A stretch of DNA of 64,000 nucleotides from Clostridium sporogenes (GTDB taxonomy: Bacteria > Bacillota > Clostridia > Clostridiales > Clostridiaceae), in assembly GCF_001020205.1 (NCBI RefSeq), contig NZ_CP011663.1, positions 3,286,001 to 3,350,000 of the forward strand, in the 5' to 3' direction. The notes below the pieces were generated by a model. The model saw nothing but the letters and a program-made list of their open reading frames with translations. It was not told the origin of the DNA and ran no database searches. Within the stretch, counting starts at the first letter, position 1. Each line of letters opens with the position of its first letter. This document shows positions 41,578-51,167 of the stretch, in pieces. The position numbers were made by a program, and so were the translations under genes.

Positions 41578-43350
41578 TTATTTCATGGCCCCTAAGGTTT
41601 TCTTTACTTTTATGAGTTCTTGGCTCATTTTTATAGTTTCATCTAAATTTCCTTTTGCTTCATACTCTTTAATCTTTTTAAGTAAATCTTCCTTATATTT
41701 TTCCAATTTATATTTTTTAATATTTAAAATAGCATCATCTATAAATTTTTTACTTTCATCTTCTTTGTAAATAAAATTGGTATTTAATATATTTACCCAT
41801 TCTTTAGATGTTTCTACATTTTTATTGCATAGGGTTTCTATATGCAATTTTTTATTTTGTATATTTGAGTCTTCTAAAGTATCTTTTATATATTTATATA
41901 TTGTCTTATGAGTTTCCTCTATTATATCCTGCTCATTTATATTATTTTTTATATATTCGTAAATATTATTATAATTAAACATTAATTGGAGGATAAATCT
42001 TTCAGCTCTTATATAAGCTGGTTCTAGATACAATTTTTGTCCAAAAGCTTCCAACATATTCACTTCTTTTTCATTTTTCCTAGAATTTTGGTTTTTTTTG
42101 TTTAATTGGTCATATAAAGTCTGAATTTCTATATTAGTTTCTTCTGACAATCTTCTTATGTACATGTCTTTTTCTACAGGATCTAAACCTTCTATAATTT
42201 TTATATATCTATCTATATATTGTATAGCTTGCCTTTTATCCCTAATATTTAAATCCTGCCTACTAATTTTTATTTTATACTCTATAAGAGGTAAAGCTTC
42301 TTTTACTAATTTTAAGTAAGATTCTTTTCCATGGGATTTTACAAATTGATCTGGGTCTTTCCCATCTGGTACAGTTAATATTTCTACACCTAATCCTACA
42401 TCTTGTAATATTTCTAAGCCCCTCTGAGTGGCTAATTGTCCTGCTGTATCTGCGTCATAAGATATTATGACTTTATCTGCATATCGTTTCAAAAGTCTAG
42501 CTTGATTTGTAGTTAGAGCTGTTCCTAGAGATGCTACAGAATTTTTTATGCCATATTGATGTAATGTAATACAATCCATATATCCTTCTACTATTATTAA
42601 TACTCTATCTTTATTTTCTTTTACTGCATAATTTAATCCATATAAATTTATACCTTTTTTAAATACCATAGTTTCTGGTGAATTTAAGTATTTAGGTTTA
42701 GCATTATTTAGTACCCTTCCTCCAAAGCCTATTACCTTTCCTCTATAATCAAAGACTGGAAACATGACTCTGTTTCTAAATCTATCATAATAAGATCCAT
42801 TTTTACCTTTTATAATAAGACCAGCAGATAGCATATCTAGTTCTGTATAGCCTTTTGTTTTTAAATGTTTTAAAAGCCCATCCCAACTATCTTTTGAGTA
42901 TCCTAATCCAAACCTTTTAATTATTACTTTTGTAACACCCCTATTTAAAAAGTAATTTATAGCATTTTTATTTATTATAAGATTATTAAAAAAATATCTA
43001 GCTGCGTCTACATTTATTCTATAAATTTTATCTTTAGGATTATTTCTATTTTCTTTTTTATCTTCCTCTATATCTATATTTACTCTTTCTGCTAAAATCT
43101 TTATGGCCTCTGGGAAAGCAACGTTTCTAGTCTTCATTACATAAGTTACAACATTTCCTGCTTCTCCACATCCAAAACATTTATATATCTGCTTATCTTG
43201 TGACACACTAAAGGAAGGTGTTTTTTCATGATGAAAAGGACATAACCCAAAATAGTTCCTTCCACTGTTTTTAAGCTTTATGTCCCCTGATATAACATCT
43301 ACAATATCGTTTAGCTCTATTACCTTTTGGACGACATCTTCCGATATCAA
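41578..43350 (-). CDS. dnaG: DNA primase
   Basis: A 590-residue primase. The N-terminal zinc finger has CPFHHEKTPSFSV and YKCFGCGEAGNV (CHC2 type). The TOPRIM core includes VLIIVEGYMDCI and VIISYDADTAGQLATQRG, and a helicase-interacting C-terminal domain follows. The start is TTG at 43350 after AGGTGG. It synthesises RNA primers at the fork and is co-transcribed with rpoD. The upstream gap 43351-43632 shows no other gene. Confidence 0.97.
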   Translation of the reverse strand: MISEDVVQKVIELNDIVDVISGDIKLKNSGRNYFGLCPFHHEKTPSFSVSQDKQIYKCFGCGEAGNVVTYVMKTRNVAFPEAIKILAERVNIDIEEDKKENRNNPKDKIYRINVDAARYFFNNLIINKNAINYFLNRGVTKVIIKRFGLGYSKDSWDGLLKHLKTKGYTELDMLSAGLIIKGKNGSYYDRFRNRVMFPVFDYRGKVIGFGGRVLNNAKPKYLNSPETMVFKKGINLYGLNYAVKENKDRVLIIVEGYMDCITLHQYGIKNSVASLGTALTTNQARLLKRYADKVIISYDADTAGQLATQRGLEILQDVGLGVEILTVPDGKDPDQFVKSHGKESYLKLVKEALPLIEYKIKISRQDLNIRDKRQAIQYIDRYIKIIEGLDPVEKDMYIRRLSEETNIEIQTLYDQLNKKNQNSRKNEKEVNMLEAFGQKLYLEPAYIRAERFILQLMFNYNNIYEYIKNNINEQDIIEETHKTIYKYIKDTLEDSNIQNKKLHIETLCNKNVETSKEWVNILNTNFIYKEDESKKFIDDAILNIKKYKLEKYKEDLLKKIKEYEAKGNLDETIKMSQELIKVKKTLGAMK

Positions 43351-43632
43351 TGATTACTACCACCTTACTCTTTAATATTTTATGAATATATTATTTTAAA
43401 AATACACAGGCAAAAATAATATATTCGACAAAAACTTTATATTTCCTTCTAGGTTTTCGAATATTTTTAAACTTTCGTTATAAACTCACTATAATATATT
43501 CTTTATAAATGCTAAATTTCCTTCAATTTTCAATAATTTTTATTTTTTACTTATATATGATCATTTTTTATTACATGAATTTATATATTTTACTTTTTTT
43601 TCTATTGAATATTATGCCCAATTCATAATTTT

Positions 43633-44661
43633 TTAATATATTACTACCTTGGGTACGTATATATTATTGAAAAGATATAAACAGTAGTCATCACTCATTC
43701 CAGCTATATAGTCTGCTACTCCTATATATATGCCTTCTTCTTCTGCTATATTTTTATAAAGCTTTGGCATTTTTTTAGGATTTTTAACAAAATAATCGAA
43801 AACTTGTTTTAATACAAATTTAGCCTTTTCTCTCTCTACCTTTAATATTTTTCCATTATATATTTTTTTAAATAAATATTTTCTAAGCTCATATAAAGCA
43901 ATTTCTTTTTCATCACTTAAGGATACCTCTATTAATCCCTCTTCTATATTATTTAATGTATTTTTTATACAATCTATAACTAAAGTATCTATTCTTTTCC
44001 CATGAGTATTTCCAAGACAGTATAATAAATCCTTTGGTATATCCTTCTGAAGTAAAAGTCCTGCTCTTATAGAATCATCTATATCATGGTTTACATAGGC
44101 AATCTTATCACTATATTTAACTACCTGCCCTTCTAATGTATAAGCCTTCGGAGAGTTTTTAGAAAATCCACTATGATGTAATATGCCATCTAATACTTCC
44201 TTAGTTAAATTTAATCCACTACCTTCCTTTTCAATTTTTTTAAGAACTCTTATGCTATTTTCATTATGTTTAAAACCATTAGATAGTAATTCATTTAATA
44301 CTTCTTCTCCATTATGAGCAAAAGCTACATGCCCTATATCGTGTCCTAAGGCTATTGCTTCTATCAAGTCTTCATTAAGACCTATACCTTTACCTATTGT
44401 TTTTGCAATCTGTGCAACCTCTAAAGTATGAGTAAGTCTAGTTCTATAATGATCTCCAGAAGTTCTTATATATACTTGGGTTTTATGCTTTAATCTTCTA
44501 AAGGATTTACTATGAATAATTCTATCTCTATCTATCATAAAAACTGTCCTTATATCATCCTCAGGTTCCTCTCTTTCCCTTCCTTTAGAATTTATAGAAA
44601 GACATGCCTTTTCATTTAATATCAATTGTTCTTTTTTTTCAATATTTTGTCTTATATTCAT
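43633..44661 (-). CDS. dgt: Deoxyguanosinetriphosphate triphosphohydrolase
   Basis: A 342-residue HD-domain dNTPase of the dGTPase family. It starts with RDRIIHSKSFRRLKHKTQVY, followed by RTRLTHTLEVAQIAKTIG, the HD motif GHDIGHVAFAHNGEEVL, ILHHSG and VKYSDKIAYVNHDIDD. It hydrolyses dNTP to deoxynucleoside and triphosphate. It is divergent from the CotS-like gene, with the intergenic region of 142 bases holding both promoters. Confidence 0.93.
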   Translation of the reverse strand: MNIRQNIEKKEQLILNEKACLSINSKGREREEPEDDIRTVFMIDRDRIIHSKSFRRLKHKTQVYIRTSGDHYRTRLTHTLEVAQIAKTIGKGIGLNEDLIEAIALGHDIGHVAFAHNGEEVLNELLSNGFKHNENSIRVLKKIEKEGSGLNLTKEVLDGILHHSGFSKNSPKAYTLEGQVVKYSDKIAYVNHDIDDSIRAGLLLQKDIPKDLLYCLGNTHGKRIDTLVIDCIKNTLNNIEEGLIEVSLSDEKEIALYELRKYLFKKIYNGKILKVEREKAKFVLKQVFDYFVKNPKKMPKLYKNIAEEEGIYIGVADYIAGMSDDYCLYLFNNIYVPKVVIY

Positions 44662-44803
44662 AATATATCATCCTAACAATAAAATGTTTTTGTGTTATTA
44701 ATTCTATATTAAGTTAAGAACTCCTTTTTTTTATTAAACCGTTATAATAAATGATTTAGATTAATATCATTATATAAGAAAATATTTTTTAAGGAGTGTT
44801 TCT

Positions 44804-45874
44804 ATGGCTTATGTGGCTAAGTCATTTGATATAAACTTATTATCTGAAGAAAACGTAAAAAAATACGTTCTGCCTAAATATAATTTACAAACCGCTGATA
44901 TTTGCCAAATTAAATTTAAAAATACAGAAAAACAAAGAGCTGTTTATAAAGTTACTTATGGGAACAGCTACTATTGCTTAAAAAAAGTATATTACGATGA
45001 AGCTGATCTATTGTTTGTCTATTCTGCTGTAGAATGGTTTTATAGAAATGGAATCAAGGTTCCTAGAATTCTTCCCGCTTCTGATGGCAATAGATTTGTA
45101 AATTATAATAATATGTTTTTTATACTTACCCCTTGGATTGAAGGACAAAAATGTGATTATGATAGAAAGGAACATATTATATATTCTATAGAAAATTTAG
45201 GCAAAATGCATGTTAGTGTAGAAAATTTTGTTCCTATAAAAGGTAGTAAAGTTAAAGAAAAAAATGATAGTATCTATAGATCCCATGAAAAACATTTTTT
45301 TCACCTTTTAAATTGTTCTAATTACGCTTTTAAGGAAAAAGATAAATTCTCTGATTTTTTTCTCAAAAATTTTGAAAAAAATATTTTATTAGCTAAAACC
45401 TCTGTAGATATAGCCCACAGTATAAATAATAAAAATTTGCATAGATGTTTATGTCATTTAGATTACGTCAATAAAAATATTATATTATCCCCTAATAATG
45501 ATATATGGGTCATAGATTTTGATAAATGTGCTATAGACTACAGAGTACATGATATAGGTTATTTTTTGAGAAGACTTTTAAGAAGAAAAAATACAAACTG
45601 GGATGCAAAATTAGCAACTGAAATCTTAGAATACTACGATAAATTTATTCCTTTAAATTTAGATGAATATAAATATATATTAAGTTATCTATCATTCCCT
45701 CAAAAATTTTGGAAAATATCTAGAGACTATTATAAAAATATAAATAAATGCAATAAAAAATCTTTCCAAAAAATCTTAAAAAGTTCTGTGGAAGATATAG
45801 ACAATCAGAGCAAATTTGTATATTTATTTGGCAAACATATAGAATATAAATTTGGCAAAAATTTAATATGTTAA
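44804..45874 (+). CDS. CotS-family spore coat protein (kinase-like)
   Basis: A 356-residue aminoglycoside-phosphotransferase/choline-kinase fold of the CotS type. It contains YCLKKVYYDEADLLFVYSAVEWFY, the catalytic-loop-like LCHLDYVNKNIIL, and VIDFDKCAIDYRVHDIGYFLRRLLRR. CotS-family members are found in spore coats of Bacillus and Clostridium and may be active kinases. AGGAG precedes the ATG. It is a lone plus-strand gene with a shared terminator against ppdK; sporulation sigma control is likely but not seen. Confidence 0.87.
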   Translation: MAYVAKSFDINLLSEENVKKYVLPKYNLQTADICQIKFKNTEKQRAVYKVTYGNSYYCLKKVYYDEADLLFVYSAVEWFYRNGIKVPRILPASDGNRFVNYNNMFFILTPWIEGQKCDYDRKEHIIYSIENLGKMHVSVENFVPIKGSKVKEKNDSIYRSHEKHFFHLLNCSNYAFKEKDKFSDFFLKNFEKNILLAKTSVDIAHSINNKNLHRCLCHLDYVNKNIILSPNNDIWVIDFDKCAIDYRVHDIGYFLRRLLRRKNTNWDAKLATEILEYYDKFIPLNLDEYKYILSYLSFPQKFWKISRDYYKNINKCNKKSFQKILKSSVEDIDNQSKFVYLFGKHIEYKFGKNLIC

Positions 45875-45875
45875 A

Positions 45876-45914
45876 AAAGATGTAAGCCAATTTTACATTA
45901 GGCTTACATCTCTT
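45876..45914. terminator. Bidirectional terminator, CotS gene and ppdK
   Basis: GATGTAAGCC and GGCTTACATC form a perfect 10-bp stem with A and T runs on both sides, between convergent stops. Confidence 0.85.
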
Positions 45915-45920
45915 ATAGCT

Positions 45921-48554
45921 TTACTTTCTTGGATTTTTTATTTGAGCTTGTGCTGCAGCTAATCTTGCTACAGGTACTCTAAATGGTGAACAAGACACAT
46001 AGTTTAATCCTACATTGTGACAGAACTCTATAGATGATGGATCTCCGCCATGTTCTCCACATATTCCTAATTTTATATTTGGTCTTGTTTGTTTACCCAA
46101 TTTTACCGCCATTTCTACAAGTTTCCCAACACCAGTTTGATCTATTCTTTGGAATGGATCAAATTCATATATTTTTTTATCATAATAAGAATTTAAGAAT
46201 TTACCTGCATCATCTCTTGAAAATCCAAAGGTCATCTGTGTTAAATCATTTGTTCCAAAAGAGAAGAATTCTGCTTCTTTAGCTATTTCATCAGCTGTAA
46301 GTGCAGCTCTTGGAATTTCTATCATTGTTCCAACTTGATATTCCATTTCTACATTTTCTCTTTCTAATACCTTATTTGCTGTTTCTACAACTATAGATTT
46401 TACATAAGCCATTTCTTTTATTTCTCCTATTAATGGTATCATTATTTCTGGCTTAATTTTTATTCCTTTATTTCTTGTAACTTCTATAGCAGCTTCTATT
46501 ATAGCTGTAGTTTGCATTTCCGCTATTTCTGGGTAAGATACAGCTAAACGACAACCTCTATGTCCCATCATTGGATTAAATTCATGTAATGATAGTACAG
46601 TATTCTTTAATTCTTCAAAACTTACTTCCATTTCTTTTGATAATTCTTTTATATCCTCATCATCTTTTGGTAAGAATTCATGTAAAGGTGGATCTAACAA
46701 TCTTACAGTCACTGGTCTTTCTGCCATTGCTTCATATATTCCTACAAAATCTTCTCTTTGCATTGGTAATAACTTACCTAAAGCTTTTCTTCTTTGAGCT
46801 TCTGTTTTAGCAAGTATCATTTCTCTAACAGCTGGTATTCTCTCCTCTTGGAAGAACATATGCTCTGTTCTGCAAAGACCTATACCTTCTGCTCCAAAGG
46901 TAACTGCTTGAGCTGCATCTCTTGGAGCGTCTGCATTAGTTCTAACTTTCAATACTCTCACTTTATCTGCCCATTCCATGAAAGTTCCAAAGTACCCACT
47001 TATTTCTGGGGCTACAGTCTTTATAGACTCACCATAAACTTTCCCTGTGCTTCCATCTAGAGATATATAGTCTCCTTCTTTATAAGTTTTTCCTGCTGCA
47101 TTAAAATATTTTTCTTTTTCATTTATAGCTATTTCAGAACATCCTGCTACACAGCATGTTCCCATGCCTCTAGCAACAACTGCTGCATGAGATGTCATTC
47201 CACCTCTTGCTGTTAATATACCTTCTGCTGCTACCATTCCTTCTATATCTTCTGGGGATGTTTCAAGTCTTACTAATATTACCTTTTCTCCTTTTTCATG
47301 ATGAATTTTAGCCTCTTCAGCTGTAAAATAAATTCTTCCACAAGCTGCTCCTGGAGATGCTGGAAGACCAGTAGCTATAACTTCTGCAGCTTTTAATTCT
47401 TTTTCATCAAAATTAGGATGTAATAATGTATCTAATTGCTTTGGATCTACTTTTAATAAGGCTTCTTCTTTTTGTAATGTTCCTTCTTCTACTAAATCTA
47501 CAGCTATTTTTAATGCAGATTGAGCAGTTCTTTTACCATTTCTAGTTTGAAGAAAGTATAATTTACTTTGCTCTATAGTAAATTCCATATCTTGCATATC
47601 CTTGTAATGCTTTTCAAGCTTTCTAGCAATGCTCATAAATTCTTCGTAACATTCTGGTAAATCTTCTTTTAATTTTGCTATAGGTTGAGGTGTTCTAATT
47701 CCTGCAACAACATCTTCCCCTTGAGCATTTATCAAATATTCTCCAAATATTTTATTTTCTCCAGTGGCAGGATTTCTTGTAAAAGCAACTCCTGTTCCTG
47801 AAGTTTCTCCCATATTTCCAAATACCATTGATTGTACATTTACAGCTGTACCCCAATCTCCTGGAATATCATTTAGTCTTCTGTACACTATAGCTCTTGG
47901 GTTATCCCATGAACCAAATACTGCTGTAATTGCTGCCAATAGCTGCTCTTTAGGTTCTTGTGGAAAATTTTCTTTCATTTCTTTTTTATATATTTGTTTA
48001 AATTTAACTACAATTTTTTTCAAATCTTCTGATGTTAAATCTGTATCGTACTCAACACCCTTTTCTTCTTTCATTTGGTCCAATACATCTTCAAAATCTC
48101 TTTTATCTATTCCCATAACTACATCTGAAAACATTTGAATAAATCTTCTATAGGAATCATAAGCAAATCTCTCATTATTTGTAAGTCTACTTAATGATTC
48201 TACTGTTTTATCATTTAATCCTAAATTTAATATAGTGTCCATCATTCCTGGCATAGAAACCCTAGCTCCTGATCTTACTGAAACTAATAGAGGATTTTCT
48301 TCACTTCCAAATTTTTTGCCAGTTTCCTTTTCCACTTCTTCCATAGCATCTGTTATTTGCTGTACTACTTCATCTGTTAATTTTTTACCATCCTTATAAT
48401 ATTTTATACAAGCCTCTGTAGTTACTGTAAATCCTGTTGGAACAGGGATTCCTAAATTAGTCATCTCTGCTAGATTAGCACCCTTTCCCCCTAACAATTC
48501 TCTCATTGATGCATTTCCTTCACTAAAAAGATATACATGCTTCTTATTTTCCAT
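45921..48554 (-). CDS. ppdK: Pyruvate phosphate dikinase
   Basis: An 877-residue PPDK that interconverts pyruvate, ATP and phosphate with PEP, AMP and pyrophosphate. The nucleotide-binding domain starts LLGGKGANLAEM. The central phosphohistidine domain has GGMTSHAAVVARGMG. The C-terminal PEP/pyruvate barrel has LCRTEHMFF and the catalytic-Cys motif LGICGEHGGDP. The ATG 48554 is nine bases after GAGGGG, and the earlier reading from 48563 begins one base after that site. The regulator gene is directly upstream. In anaerobes PPDK often works in glycolysis or gluconeogenesis. Confidence 0.97.
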   Translation of the reverse strand: MENKKHVYLFSEGNASMRELLGGKGANLAEMTNLGIPVPTGFTVTTEACIKYYKDGKKLTDEVVQQITDAMEEVEKETGKKFGSEENPLLVSVRSGARVSMPGMMDTILNLGLNDKTVESLSRLTNNERFAYDSYRRFIQMFSDVVMGIDKRDFEDVLDQMKEEKGVEYDTDLTSEDLKKIVVKFKQIYKKEMKENFPQEPKEQLLAAITAVFGSWDNPRAIVYRRLNDIPGDWGTAVNVQSMVFGNMGETSGTGVAFTRNPATGENKIFGEYLINAQGEDVVAGIRTPQPIAKLKEDLPECYEEFMSIARKLEKHYKDMQDMEFTIEQSKLYFLQTRNGKRTAQSALKIAVDLVEEGTLQKEEALLKVDPKQLDTLLHPNFDEKELKAAEVIATGLPASPGAACGRIYFTAEEAKIHHEKGEKVILVRLETSPEDIEGMVAAEGILTARGGMTSHAAVVARGMGTCCVAGCSEIAINEKEKYFNAAGKTYKEGDYISLDGSTGKVYGESIKTVAPEISGYFGTFMEWADKVRVLKVRTNADAPRDAAQAVTFGAEGIGLCRTEHMFFQEERIPAVREMILAKTEAQRRKALGKLLPMQREDFVGIYEAMAERPVTVRLLDPPLHEFLPKDDEDIKELSKEMEVSFEELKNTVLSLHEFNPMMGHRGCRLAVSYPEIAEMQTTAIIEAAIEVTRNKGIKIKPEIMIPLIGEIKEMAYVKSIVVETANKVLERENVEMEYQVGTMIEIPRAALTADEIAKEAEFFSFGTNDLTQMTFGFSRDDAGKFLNSYYDKKIYEFDPFQRIDQTGVGKLVEMAVKLGKQTRPNIKLGICGEHGGDPSSIEFCHNVGLNYVSCSPFRVPVARLAAAQAQIKNPRK

Positions 48555-48635
48555 AATAAACATCCCCTCTGTAAAATTTCTTTGTGATTTAATTTATATA
48601 TTCAGATAAGTAATTATCTGTTTAAAACTTTTACT

Positions 48636-49277
48636 TTAAACTTTTTCTCCAACCTTTACAAATAACTTTGTAATATTAGTCTTTGATACTTTTCCTATAA
48701 TTTTAAATTCTTCTACATTATTTTTTATTACTTTTTCTACTACAGGCAAACTGTCTACTTCATGTTCTATTATCTTTTGTGCTGCATAATAAGCAGAATC
48801 TTCTATGTTTACACATACTATGTTTGGCATTCTTGTCATTATAATCCCTACAGGTACCTTATGCATATCAGTACCACCCATAGCAACTTTAAGAAAGTCC
48901 TTTCTAGATACTGCTCCAACTAATATTTGTTCATTGTGAACAAATAATGTTCCTACATCATTTAAAAATAAATGTAATATCGAATCATATACTGTAGTAT
49001 TTTCATTTACCATCACAGGCTTAGACATTATATCTTTAACCTTTATGTCGTTTATATAGTCTTGTAGCAAACTATATGAAGGCTTATGAGAATATATATA
49101 TCCTACCTTTGGTTTTGCCTCTAATATCCCTATCATAGTTAATATTGCTAAATCTGGTCTTAAGGCTGCTCTTGTTACCCCTAAACACCCTGCTAAGTTT
49201 TCACTAGTTATTGGTTCATTGTTTTTTACTAGTTCAACTATTTGTTCCTGTCTTTCAGATAGTTTAATTGCCTTCAC
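48636..49277 (-). CDS. CcpN/YqzB-like regulator with CBS domains
   Basis: A 213-residue protein with an N-terminal helix-turn-helix (QEQIVELVKNNEPITSENLAGCLGVTRAALRPDLAILTMIGILEAKPKVGYI). Two CBS domains follow (DIMSKPVMVNENTTVYDSILHLFLND and ILMTRMPNIVCVNIEDSAYYAAQ). This matches CcpN, which represses gluconeogenic genes in Bacillus. Its position upstream of ppdK on the same strand suggests it controls that gene. The gene usually next to it in other Firmicutes, the YqfL kinase-phosphorylase, is not seen here. Confidence 0.9.
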   Translation of the reverse strand: MKAIKLSERQEQIVELVKNNEPITSENLAGCLGVTRAALRPDLAILTMIGILEAKPKVGYIYSHKPSYSLLQDYINDIKVKDIMSKPVMVNENTTVYDSILHLFLNDVGTLFVHNEQILVGAVSRKDFLKVAMGGTDMHKVPVGIIMTRMPNIVCVNIEDSAYYAAQKIIEHEVDSLPVVEKVIKNNVEEFKIIGKVSKTNITKLFVKVGEKV

Positions 49278-49779
49278 CCTCTTCCTTTATTATAAATGGA
49301 TATTAAACATTTAAATTATAAAACTAAACTATATATATTATATCATTAATTTAGAGTAAATAGTATATCACTTTTCTTTATTTGTGCTAATTTATTTAAA
49401 TTTATGTTATACTTATTAATACTTTCTCAATATTTCTTTATTTCTTTTATTTTTTCATTTTACAGAGGAATTTGTTATACTTTTTATTATAATTATTTTT
49501 ATAATATGTAATTTTTATATTTATATGTTATTTTACATATAAATAATAATTAACATTTATGTTCTTATACATTATTATTTACTTTAATTTACTGTTTATT
49601 ATTAAGGTTGGTCTTATTCTATACTACTGCATCAATTTATGTCCCACTTATAAATTGATAAAACACCTTGCAACAGTGTAGCTTTTACAAATAAAATTTT
49701 ACTATTATAAAAACCTATTGTTTAGCAAGGCGTTTTTTATTTTTTCTTATAAATTTACACCCTTATACTATTTATTATA
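49278..49779. other. AT-rich intergenic region, 502 bases
   Basis: No gene, tRNA or known riboswitch is seen. The only structure is the terminator at 49660-49740. The part 49300-49600 is extremely AT-rich. Confidence 0.5.
49660..49740 (-). terminator. Terminator after the DUF4342 gene
   Basis: AACACCTTGC and GCAAGGCGTT form a stem with one mismatch around a long loop, followed by T-runs on each side. It lies 40 bases past the stop of the 49780 gene. Confidence 0.65.
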
Positions 49780-50400
49780 TTATTGTTCTTCTTTTTTTTC
49801 TGAAGAATCTTCTTTTTTACACTCTTTACAATTGTCATCTTCTTCACTTTCTACATCTTCAAAATTAACAGTATAACTATAAAAATTATTGTCTTCTCCA
49901 TCTGATTCATTATCAAATTTGTTAGAAAATTTTTCTTTTATATCAGAAGTAGTGTAATCTACTTTTTCTTTTATATCTTGAGCTGTACTCTTTATTATTT
50001 TATTAACTACTTCTACGCTACCATCTTCTTTTGTTATTTCTATAGTTACTTTAGTTACTATAGCCGCTGCTAAAGCTGCTAATAATATAGGAGCCCAAAT
50101 AATTGCTGCTGCAGCTGTAGCTGCTAATCCAGCATTAACCGGTATGTCTACTATAATTTTGTCTTCTTTTTTGACTTTTATTCTAGTAACATTACCCTTT
50201 TTTATAATATCTTTTATCCATTTTACTAGTTCATCCTTTGTAGTATACAATTCTTCCTTTTCTTCTTTGACTTTGTTTTCCATGTATACTAAGGCATCCA
50301 CTACATTTCCTTCACAAGCCTCTAAGGCCTCTTTAGCCTCTGTGTAAGTTGCTCCTGTCCTTTCTCTTATGATATCAATTTTTTCTAATGTTATTTCCAT
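49780..50400 (-). CDS. UBA-like and DUF4342 protein
   Basis: A 206-residue protein with an N-terminal UBA-like/TS-N helix bundle (IDIIRERTGATYTEAKEALEACEGNVVDALVYMENK). The DUF4342 domain with a hydrophobic stretch (AGLAATAAAAIIWAPILLAALAAAIV) follows. A C-terminal acidic tail with a CKEC motif ends it. The function is unknown; the UBA-like fold recalls Ts-type chaperone-like interactions. It begins two bases after the recO stop, so they are co-transcribed. Confidence 0.8.
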   Translation of the reverse strand: MEITLEKIDIIRERTGATYTEAKEALEACEGNVVDALVYMENKVKEEKEELYTTKDELVKWIKDIIKKGNVTRIKVKKEDKIIVDIPVNAGLAATAAAAIIWAPILLAALAAAIVTKVTIEITKEDGSVEVVNKIIKSTAQDIKEKVDYTTSDIKEKFSNKFDNESDGEDNNFYSYTVNFEDVESEEDDNCKECKKEDSSEKKEEQ

Positions 50401-50402
50401 TT

Positions 50403-51146
50403 TTATTCCTCCTTTATATAATTTAATATTTGGAGACTTTTAGGTTTCTTCAAATAATTTTGATTTATTATCATATTTAAAATTTTATAAATATCTTTTT
50501 TAGTTTCTGTATCAACAGAGAGCTTGTAAAGCTCTTCTAATGGAGTTTCATATATATATTTTAATATATTATAAGTAGCATAAGTTACTCCTATACCATT
50601 TACCTTGTTACAATAACTGCATATTCCACCTAAACTTTGAAAACTTATATAATTTGTGGTTTCTATTTTTCTTCCACACTCTAAACAGTAATTAAAATTC
50701 AAAGCATATCCAGTATATTTTAATACTTTCATCTCAAAGGCTCTAGCTAAAATCTCAATATCTACCACTTTATTTTTCATTAAGAATAAACTTTTAACTA
50801 ACTCCTGAAATAATTCTCTATTACTTTCTTTTTCTTCTGTACATATATCTATTAGTTCACAAAAATAAGATCCATAAGTTAATGTATCTAAATCCCTTAA
50901 AAAATCCTGAAATGAATCTATTAACTGGACTTCTGATAAATTAAATAAGCTTTTCCCTTTATATAATACATATTCTCCATAGCAAAAGGGTGATGTATTA
51001 GATAAATATTTACTTCTATTTTTTTTAGCACCTTTTGCTATAGCAGTTACTTTACCTAACTTTTCTGTATATAACCAAACTAATTTATCTGCTTCTTTAA
51101 ATTCTTGAGTTTTTATTACTACAGCTCTAGTTTTATATAGTGACAG
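50403..51146 (-). CDS. recO: DNA repair protein RecO, apparent CTG start
   Basis: A 247-residue RecO. It promotes RecA loading and strand annealing. Reading upstream from the first ATG at 50780 stays open and gives the RecO N-terminus SLYKTRAVVIKTQEFKEADK, then WLYTEKLGKVTAIAKGAKK, SPFCYGEYVLYKG and LIDSFQDF. The zinc finger follows (CLECGRKIE, GGICSYCN). No ATG, GTG or TTG is in frame between the stop TAG at 51159-51161 and this N-terminus; CTG at 51144-51146 is the natural start, eight bases after GGGAG. It is 21 bases after era. A sequencing error is the alternative. Confidence 0.9.
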   Translation of the reverse strand: MSLYKTRAVVIKTQEFKEADKLVWLYTEKLGKVTAIAKGAKKNRSKYLSNTSPFCYGEYVLYKGKSLFNLSEVQLIDSFQDFLRDLDTLTYGSYFCELIDICTEEKESNRELFQELVKSLFLMKNKVVDIEILARAFEMKVLKYTGYALNFNYCLECGRKIETTNYISFQSLGGICSYCNKVNGIGVTYATYNILKYIYETPLEELYKLSVDTETKKDIYKILNMIINQNYLKKPKSLQILNYIKEE

Positions 51147-51167
51147 AAAATCAACTCCCTATATTAT

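Noticed and set aside
46034..48138. Several antisense frames opposite ppdK
   Set aside because: They mirror the codon pattern of a strongly conserved gene and have no ribosome-binding sites or recognisable domains.
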